Shown piece after piece: positions 10,566-20,893 of a DNA stretch of 64,000 bases. The stretch comes from Sorangium aterium (GTDB lineage Bacteria; Myxococcota_A; Polyangia; Polyangiales; Polyangiaceae), in assembly GCF_028368935.1 (NCBI RefSeq), contig NZ_JAQNDK010000001.1, positions 2,170,001 to 2,234,000 on the forward strand, written 5' to 3'. How positions within the stretch are numbered: the first letter of the stretch is position 1; the number at the start of each line of letters is the position of its first letter. The notes under the pieces are model-generated. The model was not told where the DNA came from and made no database searches. It saw nothing but the letters and a program-made list of their open reading frames with translations. A program made the translations under genes and the position numbers.

Positions 10566-11112
10566 GATACCTCCACTTGGAGACCTAGACGCGGTGTCGC
10601 GGCGGCCTGCGCCCGCTCCGCGCGACGGCGAAGCGCGCCGTGCACCAGGCACTACGGCGTGAAGCAAAGCGGATACCGGTGTCCCCAGCGCGCGCGGACG
10701 CGCGGCTCGGGACGCCAGATCACGAAGCCCCGACCCTCGTCGAGTAACAAGAACCACTGTCATGCAGACTCAGCAGGGTGAGTCGCAGGAGGAGGACTCC
10801 CTAGCACGGACTCCGTCCGGCGATGGACACAATGAGCCGCCTTCAGCCGGCGAGACGCGCCCTCGCCAGAGGCAGAGTCAGGCGAATCACCAGCTCAGCC
10901 AAGGAGCCAGACAAATCATCCTCAGACAGATCGCCACGTAGCTTGCCTTGCTGGCCGGTGTGGCGTTGCGCCTCACCGCTCCTCTGCGTGGGGCAAGGCG
11001 GCGCCGGCAGAGCTCGCGCGCTCGCGACGGCGCGCTCGTGCGCGCTGACGTCGCGAGGCCTTGCCGGTGAGCTGGATGGGATACGGTTCAGGGCGCGCGG
11101 CGCGCGCTCTCT
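10566..11112. other. Intergenic region between the two MopE-like genes
   Basis: 547 bases. Short open frames on the plus strand (for example 10823-11131) show no protein-like composition or ribosome-binding site. The stretch should carry the promoter of paralogue A. I see no RNA gene or strong hairpin. Confidence 0.45.
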
Positions 11113-12618
11113 TCAGGGCAGCGTGGGGTAGGCGGGACCGAAGCTCGCCTCGACGTCGTTCCGCGTGGTGAGCAGCGGCGTCATCGCGCTGGCGTCCTCA
11201 TAGAGTGGCTGCACGATGCAGGCCGCCTGGCCGCACTCGTCCGGCTCGGGGAAGAGCACGTCGGCGACGAGCCAGAACCTCTTGTGTCCGTCCGTGGGCT
11301 TGAACGCGACGGGCCGCTCCGGGCTGTAGAACCCCGTGTGCCCCAGATCGGCCCCGAGCGCGCTGTCGCAGAAGATCTTGACCCGAGGGTGGATATCGTG
11401 CTTCGCGCTGCCCTGACCATAGTAATACACGCCGATGCGCATCCACTGACCCTTCGGCGGATAGTCGAGGTTGATGTTCTCCGGCGCGCAGAAGTCTACG
11501 CCGTTGGGGTCCGTCTCGGTGGGGTCGCATTTCCAGTTGTCGAGGTCGAGCCGCGGGTTGTGGCAGCCAAGACCGTTGGCCTCCCATTGTTTCCCCACGC
11601 CCCGAGGGGCGTTGAAGCAGCCATTGTTGCCCGGCACCGGGTCGAGGTACCAGTTCACGGGATCCGGGAGCCTCGCGCTGTTCAAGAACCAGCGGATATC
11701 CGAGCCCTTTGACGAGAAGTGGTCGATGGTGCAGTTGTAAAAGCCGCAGTCCACCGACGAGCCCGACATGCTCCAGGGTTGCGTGTTGTTCGGCTTGTGG
11801 AGGTGTAGATCGAGATCGATGTCGCCGACGTCGTGCTCCCACTCGAGCTCGACGCGCAGGCCGCCCGCGCTGACGAAGAGCGGGTACTGGCAGCTCTGGG
11901 TAGCGCCGCTCGCGACGCGCTTCGTGTACGTGACAGTGTACTCGCCCGACTGCAGAGGCTTGAAATCGTCCGCTGGATCGGTGCCGGCCACTCCGGGGCA
12001 CGGGTCGACGCCGTCGGGGCAATCCACCGTCCACAGCTCGGAGCCCGCGACCGCATCCGCGCCGAACGCGCCGGTGCCCGCCTTGAGGTTCACATCGGCG
12101 AAGGGCGACGCCTGCATCGGGCGGCACGGAGCGCCGCTATCCATATGGCAGTTCTCGTCGGCGTGCACGCCGCCGACGCACGGGCCCCAGGTGCCGGTCT
12201 CGTCGCAGATCTGGGTGCCAGGAAAGCACCCCTCGCTGTTCCGGAACGACGGATCGCCGCGGAAGCAGGAGTGCGCCTGACCGGGGATGCAGGCGCACGT
12301 CTCGTCGATTGAACCATCGCAGTCGTCGTCCAGGCCGAGGGTCGCGCCGGTACATAGCTCCCTGTCGCCGCACGCGCTCCCACAAGAGTTCACCACCACA
12401 TCGCCCTGCGGCTCGCGCCCTCCATCGATGTCGAGGAGCCCACCCAGCCCGTCGACTCCGCCGGTCGTGCCGCCCCCTCCCACCCCTGTATCGTGAGCTC
12501 CGCTCGAGTCGAGCTGGTTGGACGGACCCGTCGCGCTACAGCTGGCCGCGAGGCCAGCGCTGGACACGGCAGCGCCAACCACGATGAGGAGCGAGAAGGA
12601 GAACCGACGTCGACCCAT
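11113..12618 (-). CDS. MopE-like secreted lipoprotein (paralogue B)
   Basis: 501 residues from the ATG at 12618, with GCGGAGGTG upstream. The lipobox is AASC (Cys27). Domain order is the same as the neighbouring paralogue: Gly-rich linker, DDDCDGSIDE metal-binding motif (a closer match to the D-x-D-x-DG type loop), the Cys-rich CFPGTQICDETGTWGPC segment, then the beta domain with DIDLDLHLHKP. The two proteins align along their whole length, so this is a tandem gene duplication that has since diverged. Probably an exported Ca2+-binding surface protein; no partner or substrate can be inferred. Confidence 0.85.
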   Translation of the reverse strand: MGRRRFSFSLLIVVGAAVSSAGLAASCSATGPSNQLDSSGAHDTGVGGGGTTGGVDGLGGLLDIDGGREPQGDVVVNSCGSACGDRELCTGATLGLDDDCDGSIDETCACIPGQAHSCFRGDPSFRNSEGCFPGTQICDETGTWGPCVGGVHADENCHMDSGAPCRPMQASPFADVNLKAGTGAFGADAVAGSELWTVDCPDGVDPCPGVAGTDPADDFKPLQSGEYTVTYTKRVASGATQSCQYPLFVSAGGLRVELEWEHDVGDIDLDLHLHKPNNTQPWSMSGSSVDCGFYNCTIDHFSSKGSDIRWFLNSARLPDPVNWYLDPVPGNNGCFNAPRGVGKQWEANGLGCHNPRLDLDNWKCDPTETDPNGVDFCAPENINLDYPPKGQWMRIGVYYYGQGSAKHDIHPRVKIFCDSALGADLGHTGFYSPERPVAFKPTDGHKRFWLVADVLFPEPDECGQAACIVQPLYEDASAMTPLLTTRNDVEASFGPAYPTLP

Positions 12619-13040
12619 GACACCTCCGCTTGAGGGATGCTCGATGCCGCGACAAAGCGGGCTCACACCCCGCTCGATACGCCGGCATTCCAGGAGCTCA
12701 CGCGAGTGTAGCAAAATCAGCAAGCGACAATCGCACTGCAAGCGCGACAGAAGAATGTCGCTCGCTCACCGTATGCTGCTGTCAATCCGGGAGCGGTCGA
12801 TTGCCCACATCCACCGATGCGCCGCGGGCGCTCCGCGAGCCGCGGAGCGCCCGGCCTGCGCGGGCGCCAGAGCGGCCGAGGCGCGGCGTCCTCTGGCGCC
12901 CCATAACGCAGCGCCAGGGCGCCGCCTCATTACCGGCGAGCGGAGCGCGGCGCCATTGCGCCGCGGCGTACCATTGCGCCGCAGCGTGCAGGACGGCGCC
13001 CACGCACGCACAGGGCGCGAAGCTGGCGCCAGGGGATCGC
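12619..13040. other. Intergenic region with two strong hairpins
   Basis: 422 bases between the end of the radical SAM gene and the start of the MopE-like gene. Two inverted repeats are present: 12825-12837 with 12841-12853 (13-bp stem, 3-base loop), and 12862-12872 with 12891-12901 (11-bp stem). CATTGCGCCGC is present twice near 12950-12980. The hairpins lie downstream of the radical SAM gene and may end its transcript, but no T-run follows. Confidence 0.55.
12825..12853 (-). terminator. 13-bp hairpin, putative terminator of the radical SAM gene
   Basis: CGGGCGCTCCGCG pairs perfectly with CGCGGAGCGCCCG around an AGC loop. It lies about 190 bases past the radical SAM stop codon. No T-run follows, so it could act only as an RNA 3' end or a Rho-assisted stop. 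Confidence 0.4.
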
Positions 13041-14450
13041 CTATCCGATGATCGGGAGCTGCCGAGCGCCCTTGGCCCCCGCGGGCCGCGGCTCCGGCTG
13101 CGGCTGCGGCTGCGCCACGGACGAAGCGGCCGTCTCCTCGATGTGCACGCCGGAGCGGAAGCGCTGCTCGCCGCCCGCGATCTTGCGGTGCGCCAGCGTG
13201 TGCTGCATGAAATTCAGCGGGAAGAAGCCCGCCAGCTGGATCCAGCTCGACTGCCGCGTGAGGGTGAACCTGCGCCATATCGAGGACGGCGAGTAGAATT
13301 TCGTCCACGCGGACACCCACCCCTCCCGGAGCCGCTCCCGCGACATCTGCTTGGGAACGAAATAGGGCGAGCCGGCGTCGTGGTCGCGGCGCAGCCACCA
13401 GCGCTCGTCCGTGAGGCGCCCCTCCGCCTTGAGGCGGCGGTACAGCTGCGTCGCGGGGTACGGGGTGAGGATGGCATACAGCGCCATCGTCAGCTTCATG
13501 TCGATGCCGAACTCCACGGTGCGATCGAACACCTCGGGATCGTCCGTATCGAAGCCGAAGACGAAGCTCCCCCAGACGGAGATGCCGTGATCGTGGAGCA
13601 TCGCCATCGTGTCCTTGTACTGGGAGGGCCGGTTCTGCCGCTTTCCGGTGAACTTCACCGTCTCCTCGTCGATGCTCTCGAAGCCGATGAAGAGCGCCTT
13701 GCACCCGCTCTCGGCCATGAGCTTCACGTTCTCGAGGCGCTTGACCGCGGCGAGCGAGCACTGCCCTATCCAGTGCTTCTTCAGCGGGACCATCCGGGTG
13801 AAGAGCTCTTTCGAGTAAGCCCGGTGGATCATCACGTTGTCGTCCGCGAACATGATGAGCTTGCCGAGCGACCGGAGCTCGCTCAGCACCTCGTCGGTCG
13901 GGCGGAACCGCATCGTGGTGCCGTTCGCCGTCGACACGCTGCAGAACTCGCACGGATACGGGCAGCCGCGCATCGTCTGCACGACCTGGAACGGGATGTA
14001 CTTCTTGGAGGTGAACAGGTCGCGCCGCGGCGGGGGCCTGCCCGCGAGGCTCGGCAGCTCCGGGCGGTAGATCGGCTTGAGCTCGCCGCGCTTCACGTCC
14101 GCGAGCAGGGCGGGCCAGGCGTCCTCCGCCTCGCCGACCACGACGGCATCCGCGTGCTGCAGGGCCTCGTCGGGGCAGGCCGTCGGGTGGATGCCGCCGA
14201 GCACCACCTTCACGCCGCGCCTGCGGTAAGCGGCGGCGATATCGTAGCTGCGGCGGGCGGTCTTGCTGTCGACGCTGATCCCGACGAGGTCGACGTCCTT
14301 GACGTCGCGCTGGAGATCGAAGGGCTGTACGACGTCATCGGTGTAGATGATCTCATCCTCGGGGGGCGTGAGCGCCGCGAGGGTGCCGAGCCCCACCCGG
14401 GGCAGGTACGCGGAATCTTCGCTTGCCGTGGCGATGAGCTCGATCTGCAT
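13041..14450 (-). CDS. B12-binding-type radical SAM protein
   Basis: 469 residues from the ATG at 14450. Residues 1-~130 form a Rossmann-like domain of the B12-binding kind, with VDLVGISVDSKTARRSYDI and VVLGGIHPTACPDEAL; the classic DxHxxG cobalamin motif is absent. The radical SAM core follows with CPYPCEFC (CxxxCxxC, around 164-171), which holds the 4Fe-4S cluster, then the GFESIDEETV segment and the SFVFGFDTDDPE strand. The C-terminal ~130 residues resemble the extension seen in lipid- and cofactor-modifying members (BchE/HpnJ-like group). The substrate is not predictable. It is divergently transcribed from the Kef-type antiporter, only 44 bases apart. Confidence 0.88.
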   Translation of the reverse strand: MQIELIATASEDSAYLPRVGLGTLAALTPPEDEIIYTDDVVQPFDLQRDVKDVDLVGISVDSKTARRSYDIAAAYRRRGVKVVLGGIHPTACPDEALQHADAVVVGEAEDAWPALLADVKRGELKPIYRPELPSLAGRPPPRRDLFTSKKYIPFQVVQTMRGCPYPCEFCSVSTANGTTMRFRPTDEVLSELRSLGKLIMFADDNVMIHRAYSKELFTRMVPLKKHWIGQCSLAAVKRLENVKLMAESGCKALFIGFESIDEETVKFTGKRQNRPSQYKDTMAMLHDHGISVWGSFVFGFDTDDPEVFDRTVEFGIDMKLTMALYAILTPYPATQLYRRLKAEGRLTDERWWLRRDHDAGSPYFVPKQMSRERLREGWVSAWTKFYSPSSIWRRFTLTRQSSWIQLAGFFPLNFMQHTLAHRKIAGGEQRFRSGVHIEETAASSVAQPQPQPEPRPAGAKGARQLPIIG

Positions 14451-14494
14451 GGCCGATCGTGCTTATCACGGAGCCCCAAGGAGACCCACGACGA

Positions 14495-16297
14495 ATGAGC
14501 TTGCTCTCTGACGCCGCAGTCTTTCTCGGCGCGGCCGTGGTCGCCGTGCCGCTGTTCAAGCGGATCGGCCTCGGCGCGGTGCTCGGCTACCTCGTCGCGG
14601 GCGCGCTGCTCGGCCCGTGGGGGCTGCGGATCATCACCAACGTCGAAGACATCCTCCACTTCTCGGAGCTCGGCGTGGTGCTGCTGCTCTTCCTCATCGG
14701 CCTCGAGCTCCAGCCGTCGCGGCTCTGGGTGCTCCGCCGCGCCGTGTTCGGCCTCGGCGGCGCGCAGGTCGCCGTCACGGGCGCGCTCATCGGGCTGACC
14801 GGCGCCGCGCTCGGCCTGCGCGCCGACACGGCGGCCATCGCGGGCGTCGGGCTCTCGCTCTCGTCGACGGCGTTCGTCCTGCAGATCCTGGCCGAGAAGG
14901 GCCAGATGCAGTCGCAGCACGGCCGCTCCGCGTTCGGCATCCTGCTCTTCCAGGACCTCGCCGTGATCCCGCTGCTCGCGGTGCTCCCCCTGCTCAGCCA
15001 CGGGGGCGGGGCCCCCGCCGAGGGGAGCGCCGTCGCCTCGTCGCTCAAGGCGGTGGCCGTGCTGCTCGCGGTCGTCGCCGGCGGCCGCTACCTCGTGCGC
15101 CCCGTCTTCCGGGCCATCGCCGCCACCCACGCCCACGAGATCTTCACCGCGGCGGCCCTGCTCGTCGTGCTCGGCACGGCGCTCCTCATGGTGCAGGTGG
15201 GCCTGTCCATGTCGCTCGGCGCTTTCATGGCGGGCGTGCTGCTCGCCGACTCGGAGTACCGCCACGAGCTCGAGGCGGACATCGAGCCGTTCAAGGGCCT
15301 GCTCATGGGGCTCTTCTTCATCGCCGTCGGCATGTCGGCGAACATCGGCCTCGTCGTCGCGCGGCCGCTGCTCGTCCTCGGGCTCGTCCTCGGCGTGATG
15401 GCGCTCAAGGCCGCCGTCCTGTTCGTCCTGGGCAGGGCGACCGGCCACGCGCGGGGCTCCGCGCGCGACCTCGCGCTCGCGCTCCCGCAGGGGGGCGAGT
15501 TCGCCTTCGTCCTCTTCGGGATGGCCGCGGGACAGGGCATCATGGACAGGCTCCTCACCGACCTCCTGGTCGTCGTGGTCACCCTGTCGATGGCGCTCAC
15601 GCCGCTCGTCATCGCGCTCGGCGACGCGATCGTGAAGCGATGGCGGCGGGGCGCGCCAGAGCGCGAGTTCGACGCGATCGACGACAACGACCCCAGGGTC
15701 ATCATCGCCGGATACGGCCGCTTCGGGCAGATCGTCTCTCGCGTCCTCCGCACGAGGAAGATCCCCTTCACCGCGCTCGACGCGAGCGCGACGCAGGTCG
15801 ACTTCGTCCGCAGGTACGGCAACAAGATCTACTACGGGGACGCCTCCCGGCTCGACCTGCTCCGCGCCGCGCGCGCCGACAAGGCGAAGATCTTCGTGCT
15901 GGCGATCGACGACGTCGCGTCGTCGGTGAAGACGGCGGAGGTGGTGAAGCAGCACTTCCCGGACATCCGGATCTACGCGCGCGCCAGGAACCGCCAGCAC
16001 GCGTATCAGCTCATGGATATCGGCGTGACGGTGCTGGAGCGGGAGACGTTCCTGTCGTCGCTCGAGGTGGCGGCGCGCGTGCTCGAGGGCCTCGGGATGC
16101 GGGAGCGGGACGCCCGCGCGACCATCGAGCGGTTCAGGGCCCACGACGAGAAGGTGCTCCTCCGCGGGCACGCTGTGCACAACGACGAGGTCAAGCTCAT
16201 CGAGGCGGCGAAGCAGGCGGCGCAGGAGCTCGAAGGGCTGTTCGAGTCCGACGAGATCGCGCCGTCCGGCAGGGACGACAAGGCCGCGGCGGTGTGA
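14495..16297 (+). CDS. Kef-type cation:proton antiporter (CPA2) with RCK/TrkA-N domain
   Basis: 600 residues. The ATG at 14495 is preferred over an earlier in-frame GTG because AAGGAG precedes it. Residues 1-~385 contain about twelve transmembrane helices, including the CPA2 signature region FSELGVVLLLFLIGLELQ and FGILLFQDLAVIP, with the ion-binding Gln-Asp pair (QD). A cytoplasmic RCK domain follows: VIIAGYGRFGQIV (GxGxxG nucleotide site) and DASRLDLLRAA. The family exports K+ or Na+ in exchange for protons, gated by NAD(H) or glutathione adducts in some members. The last ~60 residues are charged. It shares a short divergent promoter region with the radical SAM gene. Confidence 0.93.
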   Translation: MSLLSDAAVFLGAAVVAVPLFKRIGLGAVLGYLVAGALLGPWGLRIITNVEDILHFSELGVVLLLFLIGLELQPSRLWVLRRAVFGLGGAQVAVTGALIGLTGAALGLRADTAAIAGVGLSLSSTAFVLQILAEKGQMQSQHGRSAFGILLFQDLAVIPLLAVLPLLSHGGGAPAEGSAVASSLKAVAVLLAVVAGGRYLVRPVFRAIAATHAHEIFTAAALLVVLGTALLMVQVGLSMSLGAFMAGVLLADSEYRHELEADIEPFKGLLMGLFFIAVGMSANIGLVVARPLLVLGLVLGVMALKAAVLFVLGRATGHARGSARDLALALPQGGEFAFVLFGMAAGQGIMDRLLTDLLVVVVTLSMALTPLVIALGDAIVKRWRRGAPEREFDAIDDNDPRVIIAGYGRFGQIVSRVLRTRKIPFTALDASATQVDFVRRYGNKIYYGDASRLDLLRAARADKAKIFVLAIDDVASSVKTAEVVKQHFPDIRIYARARNRQHAYQLMDIGVTVLERETFLSSLEVAARVLEGLGMRERDARATIERFRAHDEKVLLRGHAVHNDEVKLIEAAKQAAQELEGLFESDEIAPSGRDDKAAAV

Positions 16298-16328
16298 CGC
16301 GAGGCGAGCGAGCCGCCGTCGCGCCCGC

Positions 16329-17723
<1,395 letters not shown>

Positions 17724-17724
17724 C

Positions 17725-19218
17725 TCAGTGCCTCTCTGTCTTGCGGCGCGAAGGGGGTCCCTCCGGCCGGGGAATCTCTGCGCCCCCGCCCCTGCTCGGC
17801 GGTGGCGGCGGCGCGCCCGCGCCCGCCCTGCTCGGCGGTGGCGGCGGCGCGCCCGCGCCCGCCCTGCTCGGCGGTGGCGGCGGCGCGCCCGCGCCCGCCC
17901 TGCTCGGCGGTGGCGGCGGCGCGCCTGCGCCCGCCCTGCTCGGCGGCGCCGGCGGCGCGCCCGCGCCCGCCCTGCTCGGCGGTGGCGGCGGCGCGCCCAC
18001 GCCCGCCCTGCTCGGCGGTGGCGGCGGCGCGCCCGCGCCCGCCCTGCTCGGCGGCGCCGGCGGCGCGCCCACGCCGGTCCTGCTCGGCGGCGCCGGCGGC
18101 GCGCCCACGCCCGTCCTGCTCGGCGACGCCGGCGGCGCAGCGGCCCTGCTCGGCGGCGGCGGCGGCACGGTGCTCCCGGCCCTGGGAGGGGCGAGCGGAG
18201 CAGGGGGCGGCGAGCTGTGGCCGGCGTCGGTGAAGCCGCCGTTCTCCGTCATCGTCGGGGGGCCGTCGACGACCGTGGGGTTGTCTTCCAGGAACGCGTC
18301 GGGCAGCTCGGAGGGATACCTGCTCCGCTGCGAGCGGCGCGTCGCGCGGGTGATGTTCGCCGGCTGGATGGCGCGCCAGCTCGACAGCGCCTCTCCCGCG
18401 GAGCCGAAGCGCCCTTCGCGCCGGCGATCGAGCGCCCGCTCGAGGAAGCGCTCGATGCCCACCGGCCATTTCTCGCCGGTCGCCTCGGCGAGCGACGGCG
18501 CCGGGCGGTCGAGCTTCATCGCGACGAGCACCGCGGCGTTCGCCCCCTCGAACGGCAGCCGCCCGGACAGGGCCCGGAAGGCCACCGCGCCGACCGCGTA
18601 GATGTCGGCCCGCTCGTCGGCCCGCGCGGCGCCCCGCACCTGCTCCGGCGCCATGTACGCGAACGATCCCAGCGTCGCGTCGAAGGCGGTGAGCGTCGGC
18701 TCTTCCTTCTCGCGCCGCGTGAGCTTCGAGATGCCGAAATCGAGGATCTTCGCGCGCTCGCGCCGGTCCGGCAGGCCGAGGTGCTCGAGGTAGATGTTGC
18801 CCGGCTTCAGATCGCGGTGGATGACGCCCGCGGCGTGCGCGGCCACGAGCCCCTGGAGCACGTCGTCGATGATCGGCCCGACCTCGCTGAACGGCAGGTA
18901 CTGCTCGCGCTTCAGCCGGTCCGCCAGCGACTCGCCGTCGAGCTGCTCGAACACGAGCAGGTGCTCGCCCTCGTCCGTCTGGCCGACCTCGAGCAGCTGG
19001 CAGACGTACGGGCTCTGGATGGCCGAGGCGATCTTCGCCTCGCGGTCGAAGCGCCGCACGAGATCCGGCTTCATCGCGGCGCGCGCCAGCAGGACCTTGA
19101 TCGCAACCTGCTGATTGTCCGATTCCCGTGTTGCTGCCCAGACTTCGCCCATGCCGCCCCGCCCGAGCAGGCGGGTGACACGGTAGCCAGCAACGACGTC
19201 GCCCGGGTGGATCGCCAC
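17725..19218 (-). CDS. Ser/Thr protein kinase with long 12-residue-repeat tail
   Basis: 497 residues from a GTG at 19218 (weak AGG site upstream). The kinase domain (~10-290) is complete: GRGGMGEVW (19-27), Lys41, HRDLKPGN (134-141) and DFG (160-162). A linker follows, containing [13 protein letters not shown], with Thr residues resembling FHA-recognised phospho-sites. Then come nine copies of a 12-residue unit, [12 protein letters not shown] with A/V/T/P variants (about 365-472; 36-bp DNA repeat at 17803-18126). No transmembrane segment. It is first in a two-gene unit with the FHA/sigma-54 activator, its likely phosphorylation partner. Confidence 0.93.
   Translation of the reverse strand: MAIHPGDVVAGYRVTRLLGRGGMGEVWAATRESDNQQVAIKVLLARAAMKPDLVRRFDREAKIASAIQSPYVCQLLEVGQTDEGEHLLVFEQLDGESLADRLKREQYLPFSEVGPIIDDVLQGLVAAHAAGVIHRDLKPGNIYLEHLGLPDRRERAKILDFGISKLTRREKEEPTLTAFDATLGSFAYMAPEQVRGAARADERADIYAVGAVAFRALSGRLPFEGANAAVLVAMKLDRPAPSLAEATGEKWPVGIERFLERALDRRREGRFGSAGEALSSWRAIQPANITRATRRSQRSRYPSELPDAFLEDNPTVVDGPPTMTENGGFTDAGHSSPPPAPLAPPRAGSTVPPPPPSRAAAPPASPSRTGVGAPPAPPSRTGVGAPPAPPSRAGAGAPPPPPSRAGVGAPPPPPSRAGAGAPPAPPSRAGAGAPPPPPSRAGAGAPPPPPSRAGAGAPPPPPSRAGAGAPPPPPSRGGGAEIPRPEGPPSRRKTERH
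17803..18126 (-). repeat. 36-bp in-frame tandem repeat in the kinase tail
   Basis: Nine contiguous 36-bp units, each encoding a 12-residue Pro/Ala/Gly/Ser/Arg block. Copies differ by a few bases, for example GGTGGCGGC versus GGCGCCGGC. The repeat stays in frame with the kinase, so copy-number changes would lengthen or shorten the tail without breaking the gene. Confidence 0.9.
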
Positions 19219-19601
19219 GTAACCTGGATCGGGACCGTACCACCGCCACTCTCGGACAGGTGAGAAAAAAGCGAGCGTCCGGGGAAAGGCGGTGATTCCC
19301 GGAGCGAGCAGAACCGATCACGGAGCGGCGCGCAATCCAGGCGCGCGGCGCGCGGCGGGCCTGGATTGCGCGCTCGTGACGTGACAGCGCGCCGATGCGA
19401 TCGGAGCACGAACCCAACGAAGGGGGCGCCATGGTTCGGAGGACCACGGCGAGCCGCGCGGGCTCGATGAACGATCGTCGCGGCGTCGTCGCCGCGGCCC
19501 GCGGCCCGCAGCCCGCAGCCCGCAGCCCGCGGAATCCCGGGAAGAATCCGAGGGACGCGGCACTAGCCCGAGGCGACATGATTCTGTAGGCTCGGCGCGC
19601 C
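19219..19601. other. Divergent intergenic region with a 15-bp inverted repeat
   Basis: 383 bases between the kinase (minus) and the YbjN-like gene (plus), so promoters for both should be here. A perfect inverted repeat pairs 19328-19342 with 19359-19373 (core GCGCGCAATCCAGG). A short tandem run of GCAGCCC-type heptamers lies near 19500-19535. No gene recognised. Confidence 0.55.
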
Positions 19602-19991
19602 ATGCCGCGCACAGCCGAGGATGTCGAAACCTACCTCCTGCAGCTCGATCGCCGGTTCGAGAACGACGCCGGTACCTACCTCGTCTCGGGGGGCGCGGGA
19701 GCGCCGCCGATCGCGATCCGCATCGACCCGCCGATCGTGGCGGTGCGCGTCTCGATCGGCCCTGTCCCCGGAGACGACGCACACCAGACCAAGCTCTTCC
19801 GCCGCCTGCTCGAGTACAACGCGACCGATCTGATGCATGCTTCGTATGGGATCGAGGCGGGCACCGTCGTCCTGTCGGCGGCGCTGGAGCTCGAGAACCT
19901 CGACATGAACGAGCTCGAGGCGATCCTGAGCGACATCGATCTCGCGCTCGCCCGCCACGTCCCCGTGCTGCACGATCTCGCACTCAGCTGA
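19602..19991 (+). CDS. YbjN/CesT-like small protein
   Basis: 129 residues from the ATG at 19602. Composition and strand/helix pattern fit the YbjN or type-III-chaperone-like fold: an N-terminal helix (AEDVETYLLQLDRRF), central strands (IAIRIDPPIVAVRVSIG), FRRLLEYNATDLMHASYGIE, and a C-terminal helix (MNELEAILSDIDLALARHVP). Cytoplasmic. It is followed 52 bases on by PspA/IM30, a pairing I know from other bacteria, where the small protein is thought to accompany the membrane-stress protein. A partner or chaperone role for PspA is inference. Confidence 0.75.
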   Translation: MPRTAEDVETYLLQLDRRFENDAGTYLVSGGAGAPPIAIRIDPPIVAVRVSIGPVPGDDAHQTKLFRRLLEYNATDLMHASYGIEAGTVVLSAALELENLDMNELEAILSDIDLALARHVPVLHDLALS

Positions 19992-20043
19992 GCAGACCCG
20001 CCGCGCCTTTCGACCCTGCGCACCCGAGAGTTGGAGCTGATCT

Positions 20044-20880
20044 ATGGGAATTTTCGCGCGCCTTGCGACCCTCATCAAGTCGAACCTGAACGACCTCATC
20101 AGCCGCTCGGAGGACCCCGAGAAGATGCTGAACCAGGTCGTCATCGACATGGCAAACCAGCTGATCGAGGCGAAGAAGCAGGTCGCCGTCTCGATCGCCG
20201 ACGAGAAGCGGCTGGCCAAGCAGGCCGAGCAGGAGGCCGCGCACGCCGCGGAGTGGGAGCGCAGGGCGATGCTCGCGATCAAGGCGGGCGACGACGCGCT
20301 GGCCAAGGAGGCGCTGAACCGCAAGAAGGAGCACGACCAGCTCGCCACCTCCTACAAGGACCAGTGGCAGAAGCAGAAGCAGGCCGTCGACCAGCTGAAG
20401 ACGGCGCTGCGCCTCCTGAACAACAAGATCGAGGAGGCGAAGCGCAAGAAGAACGTGCTCATCGCCCGGAAGAAGCGGGCCGAGGCGCAGAAGGCCATCC
20501 AGGAGACGATGAGCGGCCTGAACAACGCCTCCGCCTTCGAGACGTTCGACCGGATGGCGAACAAGATCGACCAGATCGAGGCCGAGGCCGAGGCCGCCGG
20601 GGAGATCGCCGAGCAGTACACGGGCGACACGCTGGCGCACCGATTCGGGCAGCTCGAGGCGACGGCGGGCGCGGACGACGAGCTGCTCGCGCTCAAGCGG
20701 AAGATGGGCGTGCTCCCGCCCGAGCCGCCGCCCGCCGCGGCGCCGCCGCCTCAGGTGCGCGTGGCCGGCGCGGGCGGCGCGCCGGCCGCCGCGCCCCAGG
20801 CCGAGCAGGACGAGCTCGCGGCGGCGATCGCGGAGCTCGAGGCCGAAGAACAACGTGAACAAGCCAGGATGAAGCGCTAG
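20044..20880 (+). CDS. pspA: PspA/IM30 family membrane-stress protein
   Basis: 278 residues from the ATG at 20044 (TTGGAG upstream). The N-terminal amphipathic helix MGIFARLATLIKSNLNDLI is the membrane-binding element. SEDPEKMLNQVVIDM and the long charged coiled coil (~25-215) are typical of PspA/Vipp1/IM30, which form ESCRT-III-like rods or rings on stressed inner membranes. After the coiled coil there is a Pro/Ala-rich linker (~230-258) and an acidic-basic C-terminal helix (~262-278), an extension absent from E. coli PspA. It lies between the YbjN-like gene and a P-type ATPase 13 bases downstream, probably one operon. Confidence 0.93.
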   Translation: MGIFARLATLIKSNLNDLISRSEDPEKMLNQVVIDMANQLIEAKKQVAVSIADEKRLAKQAEQEAAHAAEWERRAMLAIKAGDDALAKEALNRKKEHDQLATSYKDQWQKQKQAVDQLKTALRLLNNKIEEAKRKKNVLIARKKRAEAQKAIQETMSGLNNASAFETFDRMANKIDQIEAEAEAAGEIAEQYTGDTLAHRFGQLEATAGADDELLALKRKMGVLPPEPPPAAAPPPQVRVAGAGGAPAAAPQAEQDELAAAIAELEAEEQREQARMKR

Positions 20881-20893
20881 AGCACGCCTGCCC

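Noticed and set aside
10823-11131. Short plus-strand gene between the MopE-like genes
   Set aside because: Ser/Arg-rich shadow-like composition and no ribosome-binding site.
17803-18126. CRISPR-like 36-bp periodicity
   Set aside because: Repeats are contiguous without unique spacers, stay in frame and encode the kinase tail.
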